The translations under genes were made by a program, and so were the position numbers. From contig NZ_SJSO01000019.1 in the NCBI RefSeq assembly GCF_004331735.1, positions 348 through 64,347 on the forward strand: 64,000 bases of DNA, in the 5' to 3' direction. The notes under the pieces are model-generated. The model ran no database searches. It had not been told where the DNA came from and worked only from the letters and a program-made list of their open reading frames with translations. Positions 8,624 through 17,524 of the stretch are shown here, one piece after another. Each line of letters starts with the position of its first letter. Positions within the stretch are counted from its first letter, which is position 1. This DNA is from Pedobacter psychrodurus (lineage in GTDB: Bacteria > Bacteroidota > Bacteroidia > Sphingobacteriales > Sphingobacteriaceae).

Positions 8624-10054
8624 TTAGCTCATTTTTAATTTCTTTTGGATATCGTGTACGTAAGCTTTAAACTTTTTATCCGTATCAATTAAATCTTCTA
8701 CGGTTTGGCAAGCATAAATCACTGTACTGTGATCGCGGCCACCAAAGAAAGCACCAATTGTTTTCAATGATGATTTAGTATGACTTTTAGAAAGGTACAT
8801 CGAAATCTGACGTGCCTGAACAATTTCGCGTTTACGTGTTTGGGATTTTACCATATCAACAGGAACCTCGAAATACTCGCAAACCAATTTCTGGATGTAT
8901 TCCATTGAAATTTCTTTAGATGTATTTTTAATGAAGTTCTTCAACATCTGCTTAGCAAGGGCTAAATCGATTTCTTTTTTATTCAAAGTGGCCTGTGCCA
9001 AAAGAGATACCATAGCACCCTCTAACTCACGCACATTGTTATCAATGTTGTGTGCCACATATTCTACCACCTCGCCTGGTAACTCAATACCATCAGCATA
9101 CATTTTCTTTCTTAAAATAGCAATACGCGTTTCCAGATCAGGAATCTGCAGATCTGCAGATAAGCCCCATTTAAAACGGCTTAACAAACGCTCTTCCAAA
9201 CCAGCTAAATCTTTCGGTGCTTTATCAGATGTTAAGATTACCTGTTTGCCCGATTGGTGTAGGTGGTTAAAGATGTGGAAGAAAATATCCTGTGTTTTTT
9301 CTTTACCGGCAAAGTTGTGTACATCATCCATAATGATCACATCCATCGCCTGATAAAAGTTAACGAAATCGTTAATGGTGTTGTTTTTTAATGAATCTAC
9401 AAACTGTTGGCAGAATTTCTCACAGCTTACATAGATCACCAATTTATCTGGCATGCTGCGTTTAATCTCGTTACCGATCGCCTGTGCCAAGTGCGTTTTA
9501 CCCAAACCTACTCCACCGTAAATCATTAAAGGGTTAAAAGATGTACCACCTGGTTTAGCCGCTACAGCGTAACCTGCAGAACGCGCCAAGCGGTTGCAAT
9601 CTCCCTCAATATAATTTTCGAAAGTATAGTTAGAGTTTAATTGTGGATCAACATTTAATTTTTTTAATCCAGGGATAATAAAAGGGTTTTTAATATCCTT
9701 ATTAATGGAAACCGGAATCGGCATCGATTGTACCTTTGCCTCCGCACCATTTCCATTTGAGGGCATATTGGTAGTATAAGGATTACCGCTGTTTGATGAT
9801 TTATCTACAACGATGTTATATTCCAACCTGCCATCCTCTCCAAGTTGTTTTTTTACAGTCTTGCGTAGCAAGCCTACATAATGTTCTTCAAGCCATTCGT
9901 AAAAGAACAAACTTGGCACCTGTATAGTTAAAACCTTACCTTCCAATTTAAGGGCTGTTATTGGCTCGAACCAAGTTTTGAAACTTTGACTCGGAATGTT
10001 ATCCTTAATAATTTGAAGACAGTTCTTCCATACTTCTGTACAAGTTTTTTCCAT
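8624..10054 (-). CDS. dnaA: Chromosomal replication initiator DnaA
   Basis: DnaA of 476 residues with the full domain order. Domain I (about 1-85) begins CTEVWKNCLQIIKDNIPSQSF. A short linker follows. The AAA+ domain (about 145-360) starts YTFENYIEGDCNRLARSAG, with Walker A GGVGLGKTHL, Walker B VIIMDDVHNFAG and an arginine-finger region LLSRFKWGL. Domain IV (about 380-476) carries the DNA-binding signature GGRDHSTVIYACQTVE. It assembles on DnaA boxes and opens oriC. The upstream region contains three DnaA-box-like nonamers, so both autoregulation and a nearby origin are possible. Confidence 0.98.
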   Translation of the reverse strand: MEKTCTEVWKNCLQIIKDNIPSQSFKTWFEPITALKLEGKVLTIQVPSLFFYEWLEEHYVGLLRKTVKKQLGEDGRLEYNIVVDKSSNSGNPYTTNMPSNGNGAEAKVQSMPIPVSINKDIKNPFIIPGLKKLNVDPQLNSNYTFENYIEGDCNRLARSAGYAVAAKPGGTSFNPLMIYGGVGLGKTHLAQAIGNEIKRSMPDKLVIYVSCEKFCQQFVDSLKNNTINDFVNFYQAMDVIIMDDVHNFAGKEKTQDIFFHIFNHLHQSGKQVILTSDKAPKDLAGLEERLLSRFKWGLSADLQIPDLETRIAILRKKMYADGIELPGEVVEYVAHNIDNNVRELEGAMVSLLAQATLNKKEIDLALAKQMLKNFIKNTSKEISMEYIQKLVCEYFEVPVDMVKSQTRKREIVQARQISMYLSKSHTKSSLKTIGAFFGGRDHSTVIYACQTVEDLIDTDKKFKAYVHDIQKKLKMS

Positions 10055-10607
10055 TGCGATTTCTATAATTTATTGGTTTACAGTGCCTATTCGAATTAAA
10101 GGGATGGTCCGTTTAGGGACTACGAATATTGAGAAAATTATCAACATTTTAAACAAAAATTTCAAATAAATCGTAACGTACTGATAAGGAATATAGTAGC
10201 CCACTTAACCTCAATTTTTTATGTTGATAACTATTTATTAACACTGGTTATCCACATTAACTATTATTTAACATCATCATCCTCTCATCACTTCGAATCG
10301 CTGTTGAAAAAGCAAAATCTAAGCCATTTCAGACACTAGTTAAGCGTTTTAGTCTTTTTTAATTTCGAATAAACTGAAAATCAAAGCTATAAGATAAATA
10401 AATTAATATTAATTTAAGACCATCGTTTAAATTGATTTTAGATTATTTCATAACCCTTTGTTCTTGTATGAATTTTACGACAGTTTTGCCCATTATTCTA
10501 AGATCAATGAACGAGGTATTTGTTCATTTTATTATCGTTTCATTAAAAGCAGAATTCCATTAATTTTAAACTGGAATAAAGCGCAAAATCAGTGTACTTA
10601 AACTTCC
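10055..10607. promoter_or_regulatory. dnaA upstream region with DnaA boxes, possible oriC
   Basis: No gene is visible in 553 bases. Three DnaA-box-like nonamers are seen: TTATCAACA at 10138-10146, TGTTGATAA (its complement) at 10222-10230, and the perfect consensus TTATCCACA at 10248-10256. The stretch 10340-10500 is very AT-rich and could be a DNA-unwinding element. Either dnaA autoregulation or the chromosome origin would fit. I cannot compute GC skew over enough sequence to decide. Confidence 0.45.
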
Positions 10608-12155
10608 TTAATAAACGCCAAAAGTACTCCTAAACACATCTGCAATTTCGCCCAGTGTAGCATACTTTTCAACCGCATCTATAATCAATGGCATCAAATT
10701 GTCTTCGCCTTTAGCGGCTTCATGCAATCTTTGCAATGCTTTTTCTACAGCATCATTATCGCGGGTTGTTTTTAAATGTTCCAGTTTTTCAGATTGCAGC
10801 TTCCGGATAGAATCATCTACATTAAAAACCTCCGTCAGGCCTTCTTCCGCTTGGGTAAACTTATTTACACCTACCGAGATCCTTTCTCCGTTTTCGATCT
10901 CTTTTTGATATTGATAAGATGCACCAGCAATCTCATTTTGCATGTAGTCGCTTTCGATGGCATTAACCGAGCCACCCATAACATCTATCCGATCGATATA
11001 AGCCCAGGCAGCAGCTTCGACTTCATCGGTTAAGCTTTCTACAAAGAATGATCCAGCCAATGGATCTACAGTATCGGTAACACCACTCTCGAAGGCAATG
11101 ATCTGCTGGGTACGTAAAGCAATTTTTGCAGCCGATTCGGTTGGCAATGAAAGTGCTTCATCATAACCATTGGTATGCAAGGACTGGGTTCCGCCTAAAA
11201 CTGCAGCCATAGCCTGGTTGCTTACCCTGATTACGTTGTTTAAAGGTTGTTGTGCAGTTAAAGTTGAGCCTCCGGTTTGGGTATGAAATCTTAGCATTTG
11301 GGCTTTTTCGTCTGTAGCACCCAAATCTTTGGTAATCTTGGCCCACATCCGCCTTGCGGCTCTAAATTTTGCTATCTCTTCGAAGAAATTATTATGGCAA
11401 TTAAAGAAGAACGATAAGCGTTTTGCAAACACATTAATATCTAAACCTTTATCTAGCGCTGCTTTCAGGTAGGTTTTTCCGTTGGCCAATGTAAAAGCAA
11501 GTTCTTGTACGGCGGTTGATCCAGCTTCTCGAATGTGGTAGCCAGATATAGAAATGGTATTCCACTTCGGCACCTCTTTGCTGCAGAACTCAAAAATATC
11601 GGTGATCAAACGCATCGATTGCTTTGGCGGATAGATATATGTCCCCCTCGCCGCATATTCTTTTAAAATATCATTCTGAATGGTTCCCGAAATCTGTTTT
11701 AAATCTGCTCCTTGTTTTTTAGCCAGCGCAATATACATGGCCAATAAAATTGAAGCCGTTGCATTGATCGTCATCGAAGTGGTGATGTCTTTCAGCTCAA
11801 TACCATCAAATAAAATTTCAATATCCTTTAACGAATCGATAGCCACGCCCACCTTACCCACCTCTCCATCGGCCATTTCATGATCAGAATCGTAACCAAT
11901 TTGCGTTGGAAGATCAAAAGCAACAGATAAGCCCGTTGTTCCTTGGGCCAATAAATAATGATAACGCTTGTTCGATTCTTCAGCGGTCGAAAAGCCAGCG
12001 TACTGTCGCATCGTCCATAAGCGGCCCCGGTACATATCCTTCTGGATCCCCCTGGTAAAAGGAAATTCGCCCGGCAGCTCTTCCATTGCTTTCGCTTTGG
12101 TATATAGCGCTTTTATTTCAATGCCTGAAGTGGTGGTGTGCTTTTTTTCGCTCAT
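10608..12155 (-). CDS. Methylmalonyl-CoA mutase, catalytic (alpha) subunit
   Basis: Catalytic TIM-barrel part of an adenosylcobalamin-dependent acyl-CoA mutase, 515 residues, which would interconvert methylmalonyl-CoA and succinyl-CoA. RGRLWTMRQYAGFSTAEESNKRY at about 43-65 is the substrate-binding signature, and its Tyr in RQYAGF favours methylmalonyl-CoA over isobutyryl-CoA. ISISGYHIREAGSTAVQELAF and RFHTQTGGSTLTAQQPLNNVIRV are also diagnostic. It ends without the B12-binding domain, so the cobalamin-binding subunit must be a separate protein, as in archaeal-type or split mutases; I see no such gene in the window. It is monocistronic here, with the next gene upstream 148 bases away. Confidence 0.9.
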   Translation of the reverse strand: MSEKKHTTTSGIEIKALYTKAKAMEELPGEFPFTRGIQKDMYRGRLWTMRQYAGFSTAEESNKRYHYLLAQGTTGLSVAFDLPTQIGYDSDHEMADGEVGKVGVAIDSLKDIEILFDGIELKDITTSMTINATASILLAMYIALAKKQGADLKQISGTIQNDILKEYAARGTYIYPPKQSMRLITDIFEFCSKEVPKWNTISISGYHIREAGSTAVQELAFTLANGKTYLKAALDKGLDINVFAKRLSFFFNCHNNFFEEIAKFRAARRMWAKITKDLGATDEKAQMLRFHTQTGGSTLTAQQPLNNVIRVSNQAMAAVLGGTQSLHTNGYDEALSLPTESAAKIALRTQQIIAFESGVTDTVDPLAGSFFVESLTDEVEAAAWAYIDRIDVMGGSVNAIESDYMQNEIAGASYQYQKEIENGERISVGVNKFTQAEEGLTEVFNVDDSIRKLQSEKLEHLKTTRDNDAVEKALQRLHEAAKGEDNLMPLIIDAVEKYATLGEIADVFRSTFGVY

Positions 12156-12303
12156 AATTGGTTAGTTCATTAGTTCAATGATCATTGGTGCATTAGTCAA
12201 GCTAAGTTGGTTAATTGTGTATATTTTGCAGATCAATCTAAAACAATTAACCGATTTAAACGACTAAACAGTTAACCCCTTTAGAACAATTAACCGGTTA
12301 GCC

Positions 12304-12834
12304 TTAAAACAGCCTATGGATATCTTTCTTGATCAGTTCGATCGTTAAATCGTAAGGATTTTCATCAATGCTGGCCATGTGCTGTAAAATTGCTTTACTC
12401 AGTTCAATCCCATTTGCATCAGCAGGCAAACCTTGTACTGCATTATTAATCATAGCAATGGTATCGTCTTTTAATTTTCGCACCACGCCCCAGGTTACAC
12501 TATCTACATACAACTGCTGGGTAATATTATGTTGATACTCCGATCTGATTTCATTTAAGACACCAGCTTGCAAGGTAGCTATGGCGATTCCCTGCTGGTG
12601 CAGGCGAACAAGTAAATTAGGAGGATTAATACGATCGATAAATATAATTAAACGTTCATGTGCCTGTAAGCGCAAAGGCAAAATATGCGCCCGGCTTTCT
12701 TTGTTCAGTTCGATGGTTTTTAAGTTAAAGAAACGTTGGATATCGTTCTTTAAAATATAATAAACAGCCATTAATGCAGCGAAAATGCCTGCAAATAAGA
12801 TCACTATATCAACTAAAATTTGTTGGGTATTCAT
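12304..12834 (-). CDS. Conserved hypothetical protein, N-terminal membrane anchor
   Basis: Not recognised. The 176-residue product has one membrane helix at about 7-27 (VDIVILFAGIFAALMAVYYIL). A soluble helical domain rich in Leu, Ile, Gln and Asn follows (LQAHERLIIFIDRINPPNLLVRL). It may be a Bacteroidota-specific protein anchored in the inner membrane. It lies between the mutase gene and the divergent Fe-S carrier gene. Codon use is normal. There is no evidence for a function. Confidence 0.7.
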   Translation of the reverse strand: MNTQQILVDIVILFAGIFAALMAVYYILKNDIQRFFNLKTIELNKESRAHILPLRLQAHERLIIFIDRINPPNLLVRLHQQGIAIATLQAGVLNEIRSEYQHNITQQLYVDSVTWGVVRKLKDDTIAMINNAVQGLPADANGIELSKAILQHMASIDENPYDLTIELIKKDIHRLF

Positions 12835-12896
12835 AAGTATTGTTTAATTACGGTAATATTAACAGACCGTTAAAAGCAAAAATGTGCATTATTATT

Positions 12897-12904
12897 TATA
12901 TTTG
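12897..12904 (+). promoter_or_regulatory. Promoter -7 element for the A-type Fe-S carrier
   Basis: TATATTTG, a full match to TAnnTTTG, sits 22 bases before the ATG at 12927. No good TTTG is found 19 bases upstream, so the -33 half is weak. Confidence 0.5.
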
Positions 12905-12926
12905 TAACAGATAAAATTTAAATAAC

Positions 12927-13280
12927 ATGAGCACAACAATTGATACAGCATTTGCACCAGTTACTTTTTCTGAAGGAGCAGCCAAAGAGTTATATAAATT
13001 AAAGGATCAGCAGGAGATTAGTGAAGATTACGGATTACGTGTTGGCGTAGAGGGTGGCGGTTGCGCTGGTATGAATTACATTTTAGGTTTCGATCAGAGA
13101 AAAGAAGGCGATCAGGAGTATTTAATTGATGGCATTAAGGTTTTCATGAACAAAGCGCACCAGATGTACTTAATGGGCATGATGATCGATTGGCAAGATG
13201 GATTAAATTCACGTGGTTTTACCTTCGTTAATCCTAATGCAACCAGCACTTGTGGCTGTGGCACGAGTTTCTCGGCATAA
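12927..13280 (+). CDS. A-type iron-sulfur carrier (IscA/ErpA/SufA-like)
   Basis: HesB/IscA family protein of 117 residues, which passes or stores Fe-S clusters during assembly. The three conserved cysteines are visible: C46 in EGGGCAGMNY, and C109 and C111 in the terminal TSTCGCG motif. It stands alone with its own promoter motif and terminator, apart from a suf or isc operon. Family assignment is firm; which of the IscA, ErpA or SufA roles it fills cannot be told. Confidence 0.93.
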   Translation: MSTTIDTAFAPVTFSEGAAKELYKLKDQQEISEDYGLRVGVEGGGCAGMNYILGFDQRKEGDQEYLIDGIKVFMNKAHQMYLMGMMIDWQDGLNSRGFTFVNPNATSTCGCGTSFSA

Positions 13281-13307
13281 ATAAAATATTATTGTAACAT
13301 ATAGTGC

Positions 13308-13340
13308 AGTCCCCTTGTCTAAACATCGGGACTTTTTTTA
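13308..13340 (+). terminator. Rho-independent terminator of the Fe-S carrier gene
   Basis: Stem AGTCCC/GGGACT with a loop of about 13 bases, then a run of seven T (13333-13339). It lies 28 bases after the stop. Confidence 0.75.
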
Positions 13341-13395
13341 TTTTTACCCATAGAGGTTGAAGGCAAAAGGTATGGGGTATAAGTAATCCATCTTA

Positions 13396-13435
13396 ATACT
13401 TGATACTCAATACTTGATCCGATACTTGATACTTA
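13396..13435. repeat. Heptamer array, ATACTTG type
   Basis: Units ATACTTG, ATACTCA, ATACTTG, then ATCCG (five bases), ATACTTG, ATACTTA. The array ends seven bases before the ATG of the ABC permease, so it forms the 5' leader of that gene. Confidence 0.85.
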
Positions 13436-13441
13436 CTATAA

Positions 13442-14671
13442 ATGAATTACAGAGAAAACGTCAGACTGGCATTAGAATCTATTAAAGCGAACCGCTTGCG
13501 TACTATGCTTACCGCCCTAATTATTGCCATTGGTTTAATGGCTTTGGTAGGGATTTTAACCACTCTTGATGCTGTAAAGAAAAGTATGACCGATGCTTTT
13601 AGTAGCATGGGGGCCAACTCTTTTACCATCAGAAACCGCGGTACAGGAATTAGAATTGGAAATGGTAAACGTCCAAAACCTTTTAAAGCCATCCGCTATG
13701 AAGATGCCGTTAAATTTAAAGATAGCCTGAATACCCCCGCAACTGTTGCCGTAAGTGTTTTTGCAAGTGGTGGTTCTACCATAAAATACGGCAGTTTAAA
13801 AACAAATCCAAACATCAACGTTCAAGGTATAGATGAAAATGGTTTAGCCTCTCAAGGTTTAAATTTATCACAAGGAAGAAATTTTAGTGTTTCTGAAATA
13901 CAACTCGGTAGCAACGTTTGTATCGTTGGCGGCGAAGTGGTTGAAAAGCTTTTCAAAGATTCAGATCCCTTGGACAAACTGATCAACGTAGGTAATAACC
14001 GTTTTAAAATTGTTGGGATATTAGAGAAAAAAGGATCGAGTATGGGCTTTAGTGGCGATAGGGCTGTTTATGTTCCATTGTTAAAGGCTAAGCAGATTAA
14101 TGCCAATGCCAACCCATCTTACACCATAACAGTAATGGTACCAAGCAATGAGATGCAGGAAAACATTATTGGCGAATCTACTGCACTATTCAGAAATATC
14201 CGCAAGGTAAAGGTGAACGAAACCAATAATTTCGAGATTACCAAAAGTGATGCCATTGCTCAAACATTATTCGAAAATCTGGCCTTTGTGGCTATTGGTG
14301 GTGTTTCCATCGGAATAATTACCTTAATTGGAGCCTCAATAGGCTTAATGAATATTATGCTGGTTTCAGTTACCGAACGTACACGCGAAATTGGTATCCG
14401 TAAAGCGATCGGCGCAAACCCGAAGGTAATTCGTCGCCAATTTTTAATCGAGGCTGTAGTAATCTGTTTAATGGGTGGTGCCTTGGGTATTTTTCTGGGA
14501 ATAGTTTTAGGAAACCTGATCTCCCTCGCAATGGGTGGTGCATTCTTAATCCCTTGGCTGTTTATTATTGGCGGCTTTATATTATGTGTATTTGTAGGAA
14601 TTTTATCTGGATATTATCCTGCTAAAAAAGCATCAAAACTAGATCCTGTAGAGGCACTGAGGTACGAATAA
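13442..14671 (+). CDS. MacB/FtsX-type ABC transporter permease
   Basis: Permease of 409 residues with the MacB-like topology. One membrane helix at about 20-42 (LTALIIAIGLMALVGILTTL) is followed by a large periplasmic MacB_PCD domain (about 45-275). Three C-terminal helices follow in the FtsX domain (about 280-400), with the family motif SVTERTREIGIRKAIGA and a closing GYYPAKKASKLDPVEALRYE. It would work with a separate ATPase, which is not adjacent. Substrates of such systems are often peptides, macrolides or lipoproteins; none is implied here. Confidence 0.92.
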   Translation: MNYRENVRLALESIKANRLRTMLTALIIAIGLMALVGILTTLDAVKKSMTDAFSSMGANSFTIRNRGTGIRIGNGKRPKPFKAIRYEDAVKFKDSLNTPATVAVSVFASGGSTIKYGSLKTNPNINVQGIDENGLASQGLNLSQGRNFSVSEIQLGSNVCIVGGEVVEKLFKDSDPLDKLINVGNNRFKIVGILEKKGSSMGFSGDRAVYVPLLKAKQINANANPSYTITVMVPSNEMQENIIGESTALFRNIRKVKVNETNNFEITKSDAIAQTLFENLAFVAIGGVSIGIITLIGASIGLMNIMLVSVTERTREIGIRKAIGANPKVIRRQFLIEAVVICLMGGALGIFLGIVLGNLISLAMGGAFLIPWLFIIGGFILCVFVGILSGYYPAKKASKLDPVEALRYE

Positions 14672-15187
14672 GCCAGCGTCCAAAAGAAGAATTTGATACA
14701 AGTTATCTGAATTTTAATCTTGGTATTGTTTGGAGCGCAATTATATACAACTAATAAGGATTATTCCTGATTTCCGTTTACTTTGTCTGCAGCTATTCAC
14801 TTCATCCGATAGCTATCGGATCGGGTCTATGTGGCTCGTTAGGTAGTGCTATTTTTGGCTGGGTGCTTGTCCTACACAACCCTTTGTTTATAAACCCGGT
14901 AGCAGCGGCAGCCTCCGATTTTTTCATCGGAGCTAAAGCGGATAACGGGACTGCTGTTTCCGAAGCAGTACTGAATATTCATTTTCAGGATAAAGATTAT
15001 AAAATAATTAGGAGAGCAGTTTTCTGCAACTATATGAGTTTCCTCCCGCTTTCCGTTTTACTTTGCATGCGGCTTCGTGTTCACTCCAATCAGGTCTAGG
15101 TGGCTTGGTAAGTGTTGCTATTTTTGATTGGATGCTTACCTGTAAAAAAACCGCCCATAATCTTAAAATTCATATTATAAATCGGCG
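14672..15187. repeat. Intergenic region with duplicated dispersed repeat
   Basis: Two diverged direct copies of one element lie at about 14737-14872 and 15026-15142. They share GCAA(t/c)TATAT, TTTCCGTTT(t)ACTTTG, GGTCTA(t/g)GTGGCT, and a GTGCTATTTTTG / GTTGCTATTTTTG block followed by GATGCTT-like ends. Between them (14891-14960) is another repeat, TAAACCCGGTAGCAGCGG, with a CTCCGATTTTTTCATCGGAG hairpin. A 78-residue open frame at 14863-15099 is made of these repeats and is not a gene. Confidence 0.7.
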
Positions 15188-15925
15188 CTAAAGCAATGCA
15201 TTATTCAATTGAGGTTGGGTAAGCAGTTGTTGCATTAATGGTGTGCTAAGGCTATCTTCGAGCGCCGCAGCATGTCTTAAATGGTGCATATCGCTGCCTA
15301 CAAAATCGATCATGTGGTTTTCTACCATTTCTCCTGTTACTTTTTTTGCGCCAGCGCCATAATAACCTGTTAAAGCAATACCGTTTACCTGCAACAGGCA
15401 ACCGGTTTCTCTAATCTGATGATAGCTTTCAAAAGAGTTGTAGTAATACGGATACCGCTCAGGATGGGCCAACACAGGCTTATATCCAGCATCCTGCATC
15501 ATCTTTATAAAATCGATCAGGTTCTGAGGGGCATTTATATAGGATAATTCAAATAAAAGATAATTATTCCCAAATGTTAACACCTCTTTTTGTTTGATCT
15601 TTTTTTCCAGGGTTTCATCCAGGTAATATTCGGCAGCGGCATCAACTTCGAGGTCCAGTTCTATTTCTAGTAAGCCTTTTCTCAAAGTATCTAAGCCACG
15701 GTTAATGGTATCGGGCGTATTGCGGAAATAATCGGCCATGATGTGCGGGGTAGCAATCAGCTTCTTATAACCTAAAGCTTTAAATTTTTTGGCCAGGAGA
15801 AAAGAATCTTTCAGGGTCTGGGCACCATCATCAATTCCTGGAATAATGTGCGAGTGCATATCTGTTCCGATACCAGAGAAATTAAATTCGGGTGCTATTT
15901 TTTTCTTTTTAAATAATCCGAACAT
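15188..15925 (-). CDS. CpsB/YwqE-like PHP tyrosine-protein phosphatase
   Basis: PHP-superfamily metal-dependent phosphatase of 245 residues, like CpsB, CapC and YwqE. These dephosphorylate tyrosine kinases that control capsule or exopolysaccharide export. The metal-binding motifs are visible: DMHSHIIPGIDDGA at about 22-35, ATPHIMADYF at about 59-68, LAHPERYPYYY near 154-164 and GSDMHHLRHAA near 214-224. It is the last gene of a run with galE, UDP-xylose synthase and ugd, which fits a surface polysaccharide role. The cognate tyrosine kinase is not in the window. Confidence 0.88.
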   Translation of the reverse strand: MFGLFKKKKIAPEFNFSGIGTDMHSHIIPGIDDGAQTLKDSFLLAKKFKALGYKKLIATPHIMADYFRNTPDTINRGLDTLRKGLLEIELDLEVDAAAEYYLDETLEKKIKQKEVLTFGNNYLLFELSYINAPQNLIDFIKMMQDAGYKPVLAHPERYPYYYNSFESYHQIRETGCLLQVNGIALTGYYGAGAKKVTGEMVENHMIDFVGSDMHHLRHAAALEDSLSTPLMQQLLTQPQLNNALL

Positions 15926-15942
15926 AATGGTAGTTCATAGCT

Positions 15943-16500
15943 TTAACTTATCTCTTTTGGCAAATTGCTTGCCTCTGCTGCACCAGCTAATTTAGAGGAA
16001 TAGATTTTATCGAGCAAATTATTTAAGTCTTCACTTAAATCGAACTGCAGGTCTTCGTGTAGTTTTTTGAATTTATTTAGGGTTACCGCGACAGTTTTCA
16101 AGTAAAATATACTAAAAAGCATCATAAAATCGCGGTAACCAAAAATTGATTTCTTATAATCAAAAGGGATGGCATTGAGGATAAACAGTTTTAACTCTAC
16201 CTCTCCAACCGGATCTTTTGTTACCTTATAAAAATGATTAACCGAGGTAATCATCTTCCGAAGTTTTACCAAAGCTTCTTTAGCATTCAGTTTTTTCAGT
16301 TCCAGAACCTGCTCGTCCACATCGGCTTTAATCCTTTCTTTCCGATCTTCTAAATCGGCTGCATCTTCTAATAATTTGTAATGAAGATGTTCTGTAAGCA
16401 CTTTATCTTTGGCCACCAAACGCAGCAATAGCTTGTCTTTTTCTTTGACAGGCAATTCTATTATGGCAGTTTTTAAATCTTTGTGCTCCGATAACTTCAT
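15943..16500 (-). CDS. Conserved hypothetical helical protein
   Basis: Not recognised. It has 185 residues, strongly charged and helical in the first 90 (KIDE-rich, possible coiled coil around DLEDRKERIKADVDEQVLELKK). A more hydrophobic middle (FGYRDFMMLFSIFYLKTVAVTLNKF) is too polar to be called membrane with confidence. There is no signal peptide. Its ATG follows the galE stop with no intervening base, so it is translated from the galE message. Position between galE and the CpsB-like gene suggests cotranscription, not necessarily a sugar role. Confidence 0.7.
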   Translation of the reverse strand: MKLSEHKDLKTAIIELPVKEKDKLLLRLVAKDKVLTEHLHYKLLEDAADLEDRKERIKADVDEQVLELKKLNAKEALVKLRKMITSVNHFYKVTKDPVGEVELKLFILNAIPFDYKKSIFGYRDFMMLFSIFYLKTVAVTLNKFKKLHEDLQFDLSEDLNNLLDKIYSSKLAGAAEASNLPKEIS

Positions 16501-17523
16501 TTAAAAAGGGTTAGCCTTGATGTATTTTTCCCACTCCCATGCAGAGCGCATCATCTCATTAATATCAAGACTGGCTTTCCAGCCCAGTTCACTGTTCGAT
16601 TTTTGTACATCGCCATAAATCTGAACAATATCACCTGCTCTTCTTGGTCCGATTTTATATTCAAGTTTTTCTCCGTTCACTTTTTCGAAAGCTGCAATGA
16701 TTTCTAAAACTGAAGAACCTTTACCCGTACCGATATTGAAAACATCGTAATTACCATTAGGATTTCCACCTTCTAATTTTTTGATGGCGGCAACGTGTGC
16801 TTTTGCCAGATCAACCACATGGATATAATCGCGGATGGCAGAACCATCAGGGGTATTGTAATCATCACCGTAAACCGTAATCGGACCTCGTTTGCCAATA
16901 GCCGACTGCGTAATGAAAGGAACTAGGTTTGCAGGTATACCATTTGGTAGCTCGCCAATCAAAGCGGTTTCGTGTGCACCAACCGGGTTAAAATAACGCA
17001 AAGCAATAATATTTAACGCCGGTGTTACTGATGCAGTTTCTGCTAATATTTCTTCGGCAATCTGTTTGGTATTTCCGTAAGGAGATTCAGCTTTCTGTAC
17101 TGGTGCAGCCTCGGTTACAGGTAAAGTTTCTGGTTGGCCATAAACGGTACAAGATGAAGAAAATACAAAATTAATTTTCCTGTTAAACGAGGTTAATAAG
17201 TTAATTAAACCGTAGAAATTGTTTTTATAATATTTTAGAGGTTGTTCTACCGATTCGCCAACAGCTTTTGATGCTGCAAAGTGAATAATTCCATCAATAT
17301 CGGTATGGTTTTCTGCAAATTCCTGAACAGCTCTATCATCTTGCAGATCGATTTCATGAAAATCGAACCATTTGCCAGTGATAGCATGAAGCTGGGATAA
17401 AATTTTGATATTCGAGTTAGAAAGGTTATCAATAATAACAACTTCGTATCCTGCGTTGTGTAACTCTACTGCTGTGTGCGAACCTATGTATCCTGTTCCA
17501 CCAGTAACTAATATTTTTGCCAT
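16501..17523 (-). CDS. galE: UDP-glucose 4-epimerase
   Basis: GalE, 340 residues, extended SDR family. It interconverts UDP-glucose and UDP-galactose using bound NAD+. The NAD motif TGGTGYIGSHTAVEL is at 7-21. The catalytic S/T-Y-K set is seen as FSSSCTVYG near 122-130 and SPYGNTK near 147-153. DYIHVVDLAKAHVAA and a terminal WEWEKYIKANPF are also typical. It is one base from the upstream UDP-xylose synthase gene and touches the downstream hypothetical gene, so ugd, uxs, galE, hypothetical and cpsB-like genes probably form one operon. Confidence 0.96.
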   Translation of the reverse strand: MAKILVTGGTGYIGSHTAVELHNAGYEVVIIDNLSNSNIKILSQLHAITGKWFDFHEIDLQDDRAVQEFAENHTDIDGIIHFAASKAVGESVEQPLKYYKNNFYGLINLLTSFNRKINFVFSSSCTVYGQPETLPVTEAAPVQKAESPYGNTKQIAEEILAETASVTPALNIIALRYFNPVGAHETALIGELPNGIPANLVPFITQSAIGKRGPITVYGDDYNTPDGSAIRDYIHVVDLAKAHVAAIKKLEGGNPNGNYDVFNIGTGKGSSVLEIIAAFEKVNGEKLEYKIGPRRAGDIVQIYGDVQKSNSELGWKASLDINEMMRSAWEWEKYIKANPF

Positions 17524-17524
17524 T

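Noticed and set aside
14863..15099. 78-residue open frame between the permease and CpsB-like gene
   Set aside because: It is made of dispersed repeat DNA and has no protein-like pattern.
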